In this document: in pieces, positions 43,355 through 52,209 of the stretch | Numbering within the stretch: position 1 is the stretch's first letter | Layout: every line of letters begins with the position of its first letter | DNA from: CAIXZV01 sp963697365 | GTDB taxonomy: Bacteria; Chloroflexota; Limnocylindria; Limnocylindrales; CSP1-4 | Assembly (NCBI GenBank): GCA_963697365.1 | Contig: CAVONT010000008.1 | Location: forward strand, 186,001-250,000 | Reading direction: 5' to 3' | DNA: 64,000 nucleotides | Program-made: the position numbers and the translations under genes | The notes under the pieces: model-generated | Seen by the model: the letters and a program-made list of their open reading frames with translations, nothing else | What the model was told of the DNA's origin: nothing | Database searches by the model: none

Positions 43355-44710
43355 ATGCCCGTTCCCGTCGTCGCGTTCACCGACGAGCGCCTGCCCAACG
43401 GCCTCCGCGTCATCGTCGCCGAGGACCACCTCGCGCCCGTCGTGGGCGTCCACGTCTGGTACAACGTCGGCTCGAAGCACGAGGTCCCGGGCAAGACCGG
43501 TTTCGCGCACCTCTTCGAGCACGTGATGTTCCAGGGCTCGGCCAACGTCGGCAAGACCGAGCACATGCAGCTCGTCCAGGCGGCCGGCGGCACGCTCAAC
43601 GGCACCACCTGGCTTGATCGGACCAACTACTACGAGACGCTGCCCTCGCACCAGCTGGAGCTCGCGCTGTGGCTGGAGGCAGACCGGATGGGCACGCTGC
43701 TCGACGCCCTGAGCCAGGAGAACCTCGACAACCAGCGGGACGTCGTCAAGAACGAGAAGCGATGGAGCTACGACAACCGGCCGTACGGGAGCTGGGTCGA
43801 GAAGCTCTTCGGCCACCTCTATCCCGAGGACCACCCGTACCACCACCCGACGATCGGCTCGATGGCCGACCTCGACGCGGCCTCGCTCGAGGATGTGCGT
43901 GCATTCTTCGCCACCTACTACGCCCCCAACAACGCGGTGCTGGCCGTGGTGGGCGACTGCGAGCACGATCAGGTCCTGGCCTGGGCCGAGCGCTACTTCG
44001 ACCCGATCCCAGCGAACCCCGCCATCCCGCCGCTGCCCGACATGACGCTGCCGGCGCACCTGGGCGACGAGCGCCGCGAGACCGTGGAGGACCGCGTGCC
44101 ACTGGCGCGTCTCTACATCGGCTACCGCGCGCCTGTCTACGGGGACGAGCGCCTCGATGCGCTCGAGCTAGCCTGCCAGCTGCTCACCGGCGGCCGGAGC
44201 AGCCGGCTCCACAAGCGCCTCGTCCGCGACGAGCGCATCGCACAGGACGTCGAGCTGGGCACCTGGGGGTTCGTCGGTGGGGCATCGGTCTGCCTCGGCG
44301 TGGCGACGGTCAAGTCCGGCGTCCCGGTGGAGCAGGTCGAGGCTGCATTCTTCGAGGAGCTCGAGCGAGTCGCGTCCGAGGTCCCGGGCGAGGACGAGAT
44401 GGCCCGGGCCAAGGCGCTCACCGAGGCCGACGAGCTTGGCTCGCTGGCCCGTGTGGAGGAGCGTGCACGACGCCTCGCCGAGTACGCGGGGCTGTTCGAT
44501 GACCCGGACCTCATCAACACGCTCCTGCCGCGCTACCTGGCTGTCACAGCCGAACAGGTCCGTGATGCCGCCCGTGAGGTGTTCCGGCCCGACAACCGGG
44601 TGATCCTGACCTACCTGCCGGCCGCCGATGCCCCGGGTGGCGACGCATCCGGCGACACGCCCGACGACGCATCCGGCGACACGCCCGGTGACAACGAGGA
44701 GGCCGCGTGA
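43355..44710 (+). CDS. M16 family zinc peptidase (catalytic subunit)
   Basis: 451 residues. Residues about 15-60 carry the inverted zinc motif HxxEH (FAHLFEHVMFQGS), with the third ligand Glu expected in the region NQRDVVKNEKR about 75 residues later. The C-terminal half (LYIGYRAPVYGDERLDALEL, GGRSSRLHKRLV) is the inactive clamshell half of the fold. Such peptidases degrade short peptides or process presequences; no signal peptide is visible. The tail is Asp/Gly-rich with a short duplication (DASGDTP-DDASGDTP). It overlaps the next gene by four bases and should form a heterodimer with it. Confidence 0.92.
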   Translation: MPVPVVAFTDERLPNGLRVIVAEDHLAPVVGVHVWYNVGSKHEVPGKTGFAHLFEHVMFQGSANVGKTEHMQLVQAAGGTLNGTTWLDRTNYYETLPSHQLELALWLEADRMGTLLDALSQENLDNQRDVVKNEKRWSYDNRPYGSWVEKLFGHLYPEDHPYHHPTIGSMADLDAASLEDVRAFFATYYAPNNAVLAVVGDCEHDQVLAWAERYFDPIPANPAIPPLPDMTLPAHLGDERRETVEDRVPLARLYIGYRAPVYGDERLDALELACQLLTGGRSSRLHKRLVRDERIAQDVELGTWGFVGGASVCLGVATVKSGVPVEQVEAAFFEELERVASEVPGEDEMARAKALTEADELGSLARVEERARRLAEYAGLFDDPDLINTLLPRYLAVTAEQVRDAAREVFRPDNRVILTYLPAADAPGGDASGDTPDDASGDTPGDNEEAA

Positions 44711-46098
44711 GCGCCGAGCGACCGATGGTCACCACCCGACCCGTCCCGGGCGACCCGCGCAAGTACGAGTTCCCGCACACGGTCCGCGCCGCACTCGCCA
44801 ATGGCCTGCAGGTCGTCGTGACCCCGATGCCCGGCCGCGAGCTCGTCTCCGCGTCCCTCGTGATCCGGAACGGGGCTGCCGACGAGCCCGCCGGGCGTGG
44901 TGGCGCGACCGTGCTTGCCGCGCGCGGCCTCACCGAGGGCACAGCGGGGTATGACGCCATCGCCCTCTCCGATGCCGCCGAGCGTCTCGGTGCCTCGCTC
45001 CACGCCGAGGCGGGCTGGGATGCCACGTCGGCCGGTCTCGACGTGCCCGCGAGCCGGCTCGTGCCCGCCATGGATCTTCTTGCCGAGGTCGTGCTCCGGC
45101 CGTCCTTCCCCGAGTCCGAGATGCACCGCCTGCGCGAGGAGCGCCTGACGGATCTCCTCCAGGCGAAGGCCGACCCGCGCCGTCGTGCGGAGGAGGCTTT
45201 TGTCTCATCCATCTACGCGCCGTCGAGCCCCTATCGCCGGCCCGCGGGTGGACTCGCCGAGACGGTGGAGACGTTGGAGCCGTCGGACCTGCGCGCCGTG
45301 CACGACCAGGCCTTCTACCCGTCCCGGGCCGCGCTGATCGTCGTGGGCGATGTCGAGCCGTCTGCGGCCATCGGCATCACCGAGTCCCTGTTCGGCGCCT
45401 GGAGTGGCTCCGCCCTCGAGACGGGTCCCATCGATGACACCAGCGCCGTGGCCGAGCGTTTCGTGCGGGTCGTCCACCGGCCCGGCGCGGTGCAGACGGA
45501 GATCCGCATCGGCCATCCGGGCCTGGCGCGGCGCCACCCGGACTTCCATGCCGTGTCGGTCATGAGCATGATCCTCGGCGGCCTGTTCAACTCCAGGCTG
45601 AACCGGAACCTGCGCGAGGAGAAGGGCTACACCTACGGCGCCAGCGCCGGCTTCGACCTGCGTCGGGCGCGTGGTCCGTTCAGCGCCCGTGCGGCGGTCA
45701 ACACGGAGGCGACGGTCCCCGCGCTCCGCGAGTTCTTCGCGGAGCTCGAGCGGATCCGCGACACGCCGGTGACGGAGGACGAGCTGCGCGCAGCGCGTGA
45801 CTTCCTGGTCGGCGTGTTCCCGCTCCGGTTCGAGACCCCTGGTCCGGTCGCGGGCTCGCTGGCGGGTCTCTTCGTCCACGACCTGCCCCACGACGAGCTT
45901 GCTCGCTATCGCGAAGCGGTCGAGGCGGTGTCCGTGGCCGATGTCCAGCGTGTCGCGCAGGAGCAGATCCACCTCGACCATGCCGCCGTCGTGCTCGTCG
46001 GCGATCACGACACCTTCGCAGCCGACCTGGACAGCCTCGGGCTCGGGCCGCTCGACGTCGTCCGAGACGCGGAGCCCGTGGCACCCCGGGAGGGCTGA
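44707..46098 (+). CDS. M16 family peptidase-like protein (non-catalytic partner)
   Basis: 463 residues from GTG 44707, overlapping the previous stop (GTGA); ATG 44725 is the alternative. The M16 fold is intact (LANGLQVVVTPMPGRELVSA, RNLREEKGYTYGASAGFDLR with the conserved R..Y pair), but where HxxEH should stand the sequence reads GGATVLAARGLTEG, so it has no zinc site. Two-gene M16 pairs of active and inactive subunits are well known (mitochondrial MPP, Sphingomonas two-subunit peptidase). The complex is probably cytoplasmic. Confidence 0.9.
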   Translation: MSAERPMVTTRPVPGDPRKYEFPHTVRAALANGLQVVVTPMPGRELVSASLVIRNGAADEPAGRGGATVLAARGLTEGTAGYDAIALSDAAERLGASLHAEAGWDATSAGLDVPASRLVPAMDLLAEVVLRPSFPESEMHRLREERLTDLLQAKADPRRRAEEAFVSSIYAPSSPYRRPAGGLAETVETLEPSDLRAVHDQAFYPSRAALIVVGDVEPSAAIGITESLFGAWSGSALETGPIDDTSAVAERFVRVVHRPGAVQTEIRIGHPGLARRHPDFHAVSVMSMILGGLFNSRLNRNLREEKGYTYGASAGFDLRRARGPFSARAAVNTEATVPALREFFAELERIRDTPVTEDELRAARDFLVGVFPLRFETPGPVAGSLAGLFVHDLPHDELARYREAVEAVSVADVQRVAQEQIHLDHAAVVLVGDHDTFAADLDSLGLGPLDVVRDAEPVAPREG

Positions 46099-46266
46099 CC
46101 GCATCTCCAGGGGTGCCCCGGCGCAGCTGGCCGGCGGTGGTGGGACCGGCTGCCGGGTGCTCGTGTGATTGATCGAGTCCATCTGAAACCTTTGCGCGTG
46201 CAACTGCCTCGGGAGTTGTGAAGCGGCCGGTCAGGCCGTCACACCGCCAGGGGAGCCAGGAACAAG

Positions 46267-46926
46267 ATGCGTCTCACCAACACCACCATCCGGTCGGCAG
46301 GCACCGCGCTCGTCGCCCTCTTTCTTGTCGCCGGTGCCGCCTTCGCCACGAACAGCTTCGTGAGCGGTGGCCGTTCCATCGACGACGGCGCTGCCTCGAC
46401 CGCCACCACGGACCCGACCGCCGAGGCCACCGCCGAGGCCACGATGGAGCTCGAGGACGAGAGCGAGTCCCCGGAGGCAAGCGAGTCGCCCGAGGCCACT
46501 GACGAGCTCGAGACCGAGGAGCCCACGGGCAGCCCTGAGACCGAGGACGCCACGGACGAGCTCGAGACCGAGGAGCCCACGGGCAGCCCGGAGACCGAGG
46601 ACGCCACGGACGACCATGGCGGCGATCGTGCCGACGACGACGATGCCACCGCCTCGCCGAGTGCCACCGACGACGACGGTGACGACCGCGACGACGATGA
46701 CGACCGCGACGACGACGAAGATGCCACCGCCTCGCCGAGTGCCACCGACGACGACGGTGACGACCGCGACGACGACGAAGACCAGGCGTCGCCCAAGCCG
46801 ACCGACGACCACTCGGGTAGCGGCGATGACGACGACGACAGCGATGACGACGACAGCGATGACGACGACGACAGCGACGACGACGCCACTGCCGAGCCGA
46901 CGTCCGAGCCCACCCCGGGCAACTGA
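46267..46926 (+). CDS. Secreted acidic repeat protein
   Basis: 219 residues. A signal peptide (TIRSAGTALVALFLVAGAAFA, residues about 7-27) is followed by an extremely acidic, low-complexity region of Glu/Thr/Ser/Pro repeats, then Asp-rich repeats and an Asp-Ser tail. Two DNA-level tandem repeats account for much of it. No folded domain is recognised; strongly acidic extracellular repeats often bind Ca2+ or act as surface filler. GGGAG precedes the ATG. It lies just before an ECF sigma gene and a TGAAACC sequence upstream could be an ECF -35 element. Confidence 0.75.
   Translation: MRLTNTTIRSAGTALVALFLVAGAAFATNSFVSGGRSIDDGAASTATTDPTAEATAEATMELEDESESPEASESPEATDELETEEPTGSPETEDATDELETEEPTGSPETEDATDDHGGDRADDDDATASPSATDDDGDDRDDDDDRDDDEDATASPSATDDDGDDRDDDEDQASPKPTDDHSGSGDDDDDSDDDDSDDDDDSDDDATAEPTSEPTPGN
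46501..46608 (+). repeat. 54-bp tandem duplication in the acidic protein gene
   Basis: Two adjacent 54-bp units (46501-46554, 46555-46608) differing at one base, coding for an 18-residue Glu/Thr-rich unit beginning DELETEEPTG. Confidence 0.95.
46642..46775 (+). repeat. 78-bp-period repeat in the acidic protein gene
   Basis: A 78-bp unit (46642-46719) is followed by an identical 56-base partial copy (46720-46775), coding for DATASPSATDDDGDDRDD. Confidence 0.9.
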
Positions 46927-47060
46927 CCGACCAGGTAGCCCAACCGTCTGACTGCATGACCTCCGTCCTGCGATGGGAGCCGGCCCGAACCCCGATCATG
47001 CGGGTGTCCGGGCCGGGCCCCGCCGAACTCCCGGAGAGGGCACACTCGGCACGACGCAGG

Positions 47061-47690
47061 ATGGAGGGACCGCAAGCCATCGACACCAGGGGCGTCCGCA
47101 GCGACGCTGGAGCCACACCCGATGACCGCACGATCGTGGACGCAGTCCTCGCCGGCGACCGAGATGCCTTCCGCCTCCTCGTGGAGCGCGAAGGGTCGGC
47201 GGTCGTCGCTGCGTGCGCGCGAGTCCTCGGCGATCGAGCTGAGGCCGAGGACGTGGCCCAGGAGGCGTTCGTGATCGCGTATCGCTCCCTTGCGTCCTGG
47301 CGCGCCGACGGGGCCTTCGGGGCCTGGCTCACCCGGATCGCCGTCCGGCTGGCCATTCGCCGGTCGTCGCAGCGCAAGCAGGTCACCTGGCTCGACCCGC
47401 TTGCCGCAGAGGCCGACCAGCCCGGTCAGGAGCGTTTCCGCACCACGGTCGCCACCGGGGCGGTCGACCCGGCCAGCTCGTACCTGCGCACGGAGCGCGA
47501 CGCCCAGCTGCGCGCGGCCGTTGCAGCGCTCGACGAGCCGTACCGCGAGGTCGTCGCGCTGCGCTTCTTCGCAGAGCGCTCGCTGAACGAGATCGCCGAG
47601 GCGACCGATCGCCCCCTCGGCACCGTCAAGACCCATCTGCACCGTGGCCTCGCGCGCCTCCGGCGCAACCTCGAGGAGACCGAGCGATGA
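47061..47690 (+). CDS. ECF RNA polymerase sigma factor
   Basis: 209 residues from ATG 47061; ATG 46956 and 46998 are alternative starts adding non-conserved residues. Region 2 spans about 30-95 (DAFRLLVEREGSAVVAACAR, then DVAQEAFVIAYRSLASW) and region 4 about 135-190 (ALDEPYREVVALRFFAERSL, then DRPLGTVKTHLHRGLARLRR). It directs RNA polymerase to a small regulon. Its stop overlaps the start of a membrane-spanning anti-sigma factor (ATGA), the usual layout. The acidic surface protein upstream is a plausible target, untested. Confidence 0.88.
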   Translation: MEGPQAIDTRGVRSDAGATPDDRTIVDAVLAGDRDAFRLLVEREGSAVVAACARVLGDRAEAEDVAQEAFVIAYRSLASWRADGAFGAWLTRIAVRLAIRRSSQRKQVTWLDPLAAEADQPGQERFRTTVATGAVDPASSYLRTERDAQLRAAVAALDEPYREVVALRFFAERSLNEIAEATDRPLGTVKTHLHRGLARLRRNLEETER

Positions 47691-48512
47691 GCGGCCCGTT
47701 CCGCCCCGACGAGCTCGATGGCGTCGACGGGATGACCCCCGACGAGCTGGCGGCCGAGGCGCGCCTCGCGCGCGAGCTCGAGGCCGCCGCGGGCCGGATG
47801 CCCGTCAAGGCATCGGCCGGCTTTGCCGACCGCGTGATGGCCGCCGTTGCCGCGGAACCCCTCCCGGCTCCGGCGCGTGCCGCCCGGCATGCCGTGCGAA
47901 CCGCCGCCCTCGCTGCCCTCCTCGCCTCGATCCGGGATGCGTTCCGTGTGACGTTCAGCGGCGGCTTCCCGGCAATGGTCCGCGCCCAGGCACTTGCCGT
48001 GGTGCTCGTCGTCGCCGCAGTCGGCGGTGGCGTGACCTACGGCGCAGCGTCGGCGCTGGGGCTCCTCGAGGGAGACCAGCGGCCACCCGCCGAGGAGCCG
48101 TCGCCGACCGTCGTGGAGACGGCGTCCCCCGATGCATCCGTCACGCCTGTCCCGTCGCCGCTTCCGTCGGTGTCGCCCGATACCTCGGGCGAGCCGTCGC
48201 CGTCCGTCGATCCCTCGGCCTCCCCGGAGCCGTCGGAGACACCGGAGCCGAGCGAGACCCCGGAGGGCGAGACGGAGACCGAGGATGCGACCGACGAAAG
48301 CGGCACGTCGGGACCGGGCGACAGCGCGACCCCCAAGCCCACAGTCAAGCCGACGCCGAGCGACGCCGAGCACGCCGAAGCCCACGCCGAAGCCGACGCC
48401 TCGTCCCACCGCCACGCCCGACGACGAGGACAAGACGGCCACCCCGGAGCCGACGCGGACGCCCAGGCCCTCGGACACGCCGGACCCGGGCGAGACGCCC
48501 GACTCCGACTAG
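47687..48512 (+). CDS. Anti-sigma factor with PT-rich extracytoplasmic tail (one frameshift)
   Basis: A cytoplasmic N-terminus (about 1-105, GMTPDELAAEARLARELEAA) should hold the sigma factor, a membrane helix (LAVVLVVAAVGGGVTYGAAS) spans residues about 104-125, and the rest is a Pro/Ser/Thr/Glu-rich exported tail. Near 48360 an extra base changes frame; in the corrected frame the tail continues with Pro-Thr/Pro-Lys repeats (PKPTPKPTPRPTATP) and ends PGETPDSD at 48512, matching its own composition, whereas the uncorrected frame turns Arg/His-rich. No zinc-binding HxxxCxxC seen. About 274 residues. Confidence 0.8.
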
Positions 48513-48564
48513 GACTGTCCCCGGTGCCCGTCGCTGCAGCGCGCGTGCCCAGGTCCGGCGGGAG

Positions 48565-48570
48565 TAGGCT
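48565..48570 (+). promoter_or_regulatory. Candidate leaderless -10 box (TAGGCT)
   Basis: TAGGCT ends 6 nt before the GTG at 48577 of the PfkB-like gene. Confidence 0.4.
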
Positions 48571-48576
48571 GTCCCC

Positions 48577-49236
48577 GTGATTACTGTCGTTGGGACGCCC
48601 GCCTGGCGGGTTGCCGATCCGCCCGGTCCTGCCGGTCGGGCATGCGAGATCGCGATCGCCGCCGCAAGCGCCGGCGCCCGAGTCGAGATGGTCGGCCGGG
48701 TCGGCGACGACCCCGCTGGCGACAACCTCCTGATCGCCCTGTCGCGAGCCTCGGTCGGGCATGCCGTCGTGCTGCGCGATCCGGCTCGCCCCACCGCCTT
48801 GGTGCGACCCTTCGCCGAGCCCGACGAGGAGGACCCGTTCGCCGAGCCAGCGGCCGGCGCAGCCGCGGACGCAACCCCGTCGTGGTCGGATGGTCCACGC
48901 CTCGAGGCCGCCGACGTCGCGCTGGGCCTGCGCTACCTGACCGCATTCGACGTCCTCGTGGTCACCGACGATGTGTCGCCTGCCATCCTGCCGGTGGCGG
49001 TCGAAGCCGCGGCGTTCGCGGGTGCCCGCCTCGTGGCGCTTGTGGCCCCGGGTGATCGGGCGATCGCGCTGACCAGTGAAGCCCTCGTCCTCGAGGCGCC
49101 GGGCCCCGACGACGGCGCGTTCGGCGCGCTCGTCGGCCTGCTCGCCAAGGGGCTCGACGGCGGGCTGGCGCCGGAGGAGGCGCTGCGTGCCGCCACGGGC
49201 GCGGGCGGCTGGGAGACCGTCGCGGGCGAGGCCTGA
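48577..49236 (+). CDS. PfkB/ribokinase-like protein, short and degenerate
   Basis: 219 residues from GTG 48577, against about 300 for the family. The N-terminal sugar-kinase pattern is clear (VGTPAWRVADPPG, ASAGARVEMVGRVGDDPAGD, then a VVTDD core), but the C-terminal anion-hole motif D-T-x-G-A-G-D is replaced by GPDDGAFGALVGLL, and part of the middle is Ala/Glu/Pro-rich. The catalytic Asp may be kept in PDDGAF, but the two anion-hole glycines are altered. It might be a non-catalytic sensor or a kinase with unusual chemistry. No membrane segment; monocistronic. Confidence 0.7.
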   Translation: MITVVGTPAWRVADPPGPAGRACEIAIAAASAGARVEMVGRVGDDPAGDNLLIALSRASVGHAVVLRDPARPTALVRPFAEPDEEDPFAEPAAGAAADATPSWSDGPRLEAADVALGLRYLTAFDVLVVTDDVSPAILPVAVEAAAFAGARLVALVAPGDRAIALTSEALVLEAPGPDDGAFGALVGLLAKGLDGGLAPEEALRAATGAGGWETVAGEA

Positions 49237-49261
49237 CCCGGCAGGCGGGGCGCCGCGTCCT

Positions 49262-50005
49262 CTAGGGCAGGAGCATGCCCAGGTCGTCCCCGGGAGGGCT
49301 GGCCAGCGGTCCAGCGGCAGGCGTCGCATCCGCGGGGAGGATCAGCGCCGGGCCGTCGTTGCGGGCGTTGTTCACCAGGGTCCCTACCCCGTACGCGGCA
49401 AGGCCGAGTGCCTCGCTTGGCTCCAGGAGGGCGCGCAGCTCGCCGGCGTCCTTGGGTGTTGGATCGAGCCAGAGCTCCCAGGAGTCCGGCGGGATCACGA
49501 CGGGCATCCGGTCGTGGATGGGGGTCATGAACTCGTTGGGCCGGGTCGTGACGATGGTGAAGCTGCGGATCCACTCGCCGGACGCCTCGTCCTGGCGACC
49601 CGTCCACAGGCCTGCCAGCGCGAGGATACCCGCCGCCGGGTCGTGGATCCGCATCGGGACCTTGAGCTTGCCCTCGCGGCGCCATTCGTAGAAACCGTCC
49701 ACGGGGACGAGGCAGCGGCGGCGGCGGAACGCTTCGCGGAAGAGGCCGCTGGTCGATAGGGACTCCGCGCGGGCGTTGAAGGGGCGTTGCGGCGGCCGTC
49801 CGTCCTTGCCGGCCGTCGCCCATGACGGCTGGAAGCCCCACTGGTAGCGAACGACGGCCCGTCGGTCCTCGCGCTGCACGACCACGGCGGCCGGATCAGT
49901 GGGGGCGACGTTGAAGTGGCCGCCCGCATCCTGGGCGAGATCCTCGGCGTCGAAGATGGCCGCGATCTCCGACGTCGGGCGCTGCTGGGTGAACCGACCG
50001 CACAT
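49262..50005 (-). CDS. SRAP domain protein (HMCES/YedK family)
   Basis: 247 residues from the ATG at 50005. Cys2 (MCGRFTQQ) is the family's invariant residue that crosslinks to abasic sites in single-stranded DNA and shields them. Other conserved pieces: FNVAPTDPAAVV, then FNARAESLSTSG, the DGFYEWRREG loop with Glu, and the catalytic-type His in PIHDRMPVVI. It protects replication forks from abasic-site breakage. Its leaderless-type promoter overlaps a divergent region shared with the rhomboid gene. Confidence 0.95.
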   Translation of the reverse strand: MCGRFTQQRPTSEIAAIFDAEDLAQDAGGHFNVAPTDPAAVVVQREDRRAVVRYQWGFQPSWATAGKDGRPPQRPFNARAESLSTSGLFREAFRRRRCLVPVDGFYEWRREGKLKVPMRIHDPAAGILALAGLWTGRQDEASGEWIRSFTIVTTRPNEFMTPIHDRMPVVIPPDSWELWLDPTPKDAGELRALLEPSEALGLAAYGVGTLVNNARNDGPALILPADATPAAGPLASPPGDDLGMLLP

Positions 50006-50012
50006 GCCGAGG

Positions 50013-50018
50013 AGTCTA
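50013..50018 (-). promoter_or_regulatory. Candidate leaderless -10 box (TAGACT) of the SRAP gene
   Basis: Minus-strand TAGACT ends 7 nt before the ATG at 50005. Confidence 0.45.
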
Positions 50019-50043
50019 GGCGTTCCCGCGGCCACCCGGTACC

Positions 50044-50079
50044 CGCGGCCACCGGCGCGGCCACCGGCGCGGCCACCGG
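50044..50079. repeat. 12-bp tandem repeat between divergent promoters
   Basis: Three exact copies of CGCGGCCACCGG between the -10 boxes of the SRAP and rhomboid genes; a partial related copy precedes them at 50025-50036. Confidence 0.9.
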
Positions 50080-50099
50080 CCCGCTCGAAGCTTCTCGGG

Positions 50100-50105
50100 T
50101 AACCT
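50100..50105 (+). promoter_or_regulatory. Candidate leaderless -10 box (TAACCT) of the rhomboid gene
   Basis: TAACCT ends 7 nt before the GTG at 50113. Confidence 0.4.
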
Positions 50106-50112
50106 CGGGACC

Positions 50113-51321
50113 GTGAGCGAGACGCCAGCCTTCGACTACCGGGAGACGATGGGTCGCCAGGGCCCGCTGAGCCATGCCGAGGCGCAGGCTGCACTGGAGC
50201 ACGCGGCGCGGTTGATGACATCGGCCGACTTCGTCGATGCCGCGCGGCTGTACCAGCGCGTGGTGGGGATCGACGACCCGGCCCTGACCGCGGCGGCGCT
50301 GATCGGCCTCGGCGAGGCGTTCCACCGGCTGGACGACGACCCCCAGGCGCTCGCCGAGTGGGAGGCGGCCGCCCGGCTGCCGGAGAACCCGTACACGTAC
50401 GCCGCCTGGCGGAACGTGGCTGCAGCACGGGTCCGGGCCGGCAACCTGCGCGGGGCCCTCGACGCGTACAAGGAGGCCGACCGTCGCGCCCCGCGCGAGG
50501 ACAAGCCTGAGATCGCCAACCGGATGGGCTGGCTGAGCAAGGAGCTGGGCGACCAGGGGGCGTCCGGGCGCTACTTCGCCCGGGCCCGAGGAGATGCGGG
50601 GTTCTCGTTCGCCATCGCGGTCGTCGCGGTCACCGTGGTGACATCGCTGGCCGTGGACTTCGCGCCGCAGATCGGCGACACGCTGTTCGAGATCCTCGCC
50701 CTCGTCAAGCCACTGGTCGCTGTCGGGGAGCTGTGGCGCCTGGTCACGGTCACCCTGGTCCACGGCGGGCTGATCCACCTGGGCTTCAACATGTACGCCC
50801 TGTGGCTTGCCGGGCCGTTCGTGGAGCGGTTGTACGGCCGGTGGGGCTTCCTCGCCTTCTACGTCGTGGCGGCCATCGGCGGATCGCTGATGTCGTTCGC
50901 GTTCGGGACGGGATCGCCGGTGAGCGTCGGAGCCTCGGGAGCCATCATGGGCCTGTTCGGCATCCTGATCGCCGCTGAGGCCGTCCACCGCCCGATGGTC
51001 GACCGGGCGTCACGGTCGCTCGCCGGCCAGCTGGTCGGCGCAGCCGCGATCACGCTGATCTACGGCTTCGTCGCCCCGGGCATCGACAACTGGGCCCACG
51101 CCGGCGGACTGGTGACCGGCCTCCTGCTCGGCGTCCTGTTCGCTCCGACCATGGTTCCGACGATGCGCTCGCTGTGGCGCCGGCCCGGGCCCACCCCTGG
51201 CACGACGGTGCCCGTGTTCGGCACGGGCGGGACGCTCATGATCCGCGTCGGCGGGATGGTCCTGCTGGGCCTGGCGTTCGTTGCCCTGTGGGCCGTGGGC
51301 GTCGCCTACTGGGGAGCGTAG
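50113..51321 (+). CDS. Rhomboid family intramembrane serine protease with TPR-like N-terminus
   Basis: 402 residues from GTG 50113. Residues about 20-155 are helical repeats of TPR type (AARLYQRVVGIDDPALTAAA, ALAEWEAAARLPENPYTYAA, GALDAYKEADRRAPRED). The membrane part (about 160-390) has about seven helices with the catalytic Ser in VGASGAIMGLFG and the His in NWAHAGGLVTG; the conserved HxxxN helix reads HLGFNMYALWL. It would cut substrates within the membrane, with the TPR region acting as a cytoplasmic docking surface. The last helix sits near residue 378. Confidence 0.93.
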   Translation: MSETPAFDYRETMGRQGPLSHAEAQAALEHAARLMTSADFVDAARLYQRVVGIDDPALTAAALIGLGEAFHRLDDDPQALAEWEAAARLPENPYTYAAWRNVAAARVRAGNLRGALDAYKEADRRAPREDKPEIANRMGWLSKELGDQGASGRYFARARGDAGFSFAIAVVAVTVVTSLAVDFAPQIGDTLFEILALVKPLVAVGELWRLVTVTLVHGGLIHLGFNMYALWLAGPFVERLYGRWGFLAFYVVAAIGGSLMSFAFGTGSPVSVGASGAIMGLFGILIAAEAVHRPMVDRASRSLAGQLVGAAAITLIYGFVAPGIDNWAHAGGLVTGLLLGVLFAPTMVPTMRSLWRRPGPTPGTTVPVFGTGGTLMIRVGGMVLLGLAFVALWAVGVAYWGA

Positions 51322-51348
51322 CGGCGTCGAGGTGGCGCGACGGGTTCC

Positions 51349-52209
51349 TCAGAGCTCGCCGAAGACCACTTGCGGGCCCGGCTCGCCTGTCGCGCCGCCC
51401 ATCGGCTCGAGGGTGATCATCACCGCCGCGGCCTTGGCAAGATCGGCCTCGATCGGAGCCATGAACGCTCCCTTCCCGTCGAACGCGACCGTCTGCAGGC
51501 CGTGGACGCCGGATGCGTCCGCGTACCAGAGCTGGTAGCCGTGGCCGTCGGGTGTGGCCGGCAGCTGGTCGGCGACGATCCATGAGGACGTCGAGCCGGG
51601 GACGAACATCACGGCGGCCTGTGCGTCGGGGGCGATCGGCTCGGCATGCAGGGCGACCGTCACGTGCGACGGGTCCATCGCCACGGTCATCGCCCCGCCG
51701 GCGCTCGCGAGGGTCGACTCGAGGCGCTCGACCTGTGCGGTGGTGGCGTCGAGGTCCTGCTGCAGGCCGGCGGCTCTCGCACTCAGGCCGACGGCCACGA
51801 TGCCGAAGACGGCGGCGAGGCCGAGCGAGGCAAGTGCGAGACGATGCGAGCGTCGGGAACGGGCGGTATCGATGGAGACCACCTCGCTGCTCGCCGCCGG
51901 AAGGTCGTCCGCGGGGACGTTGACGGGCGCGGGTGTGGCGGGCGCCAACGTACGGGCGGGAACAGTGGCACGGCTGATCGCGGCGTCCGCCGAGATCGCG
52001 GACATGATGCCGGACAGCAGGTCCGGAGGAGGGAGGCGGTCGGGAGCGGCAAGGGACAGGTCGGCAAGCACGTGGTCCAGCTCGACCTCGAGCGTCCGGC
52101 AGGGGATACACGCTGCGCGGTGGGCGTCGTACTCCGCCTGCTCCTCGGGAGTGAGGTCTTCGAGGACGGCGCCGGCTGCAAGGAGGGAGTCGGCTTCGGC
52201 GTGCATCAT
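51349..52209 (-). CDS. RskA-type anti-sigma factor
   Basis: 286 residues. The N-terminal zinc-type anti-sigma domain has HRAACIPC (H-x3-C-x2-C, residues about 30-37). A membrane helix (LALASLGLAAVFGIVAVGLS) at about 125-145 is followed by a coiled stretch (AAGLQQDLDATTAQVERLES) and the extracytoplasmic RskA C-terminal domain (residues about 170-286, WIVADQLPATPDGHGYQLWY). It should bind and silence the adjacent sigma factor until proteolysis. Overlaps the sigma gene by four bases on the minus strand. Confidence 0.92.
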   Translation of the reverse strand: MMHAEADSLLAAGAVLEDLTPEEQAEYDAHRAACIPCRTLEVELDHVLADLSLAAPDRLPPPDLLSGIMSAISADAAISRATVPARTLAPATPAPVNVPADDLPAASSEVVSIDTARSRRSHRLALASLGLAAVFGIVAVGLSARAAGLQQDLDATTAQVERLESTLASAGGAMTVAMDPSHVTVALHAEPIAPDAQAAVMFVPGSTSSWIVADQLPATPDGHGYQLWYADASGVHGLQTVAFDGKGAFMAPIEADLAKAAAVMITLEPMGGATGEPGPQVVFGEL

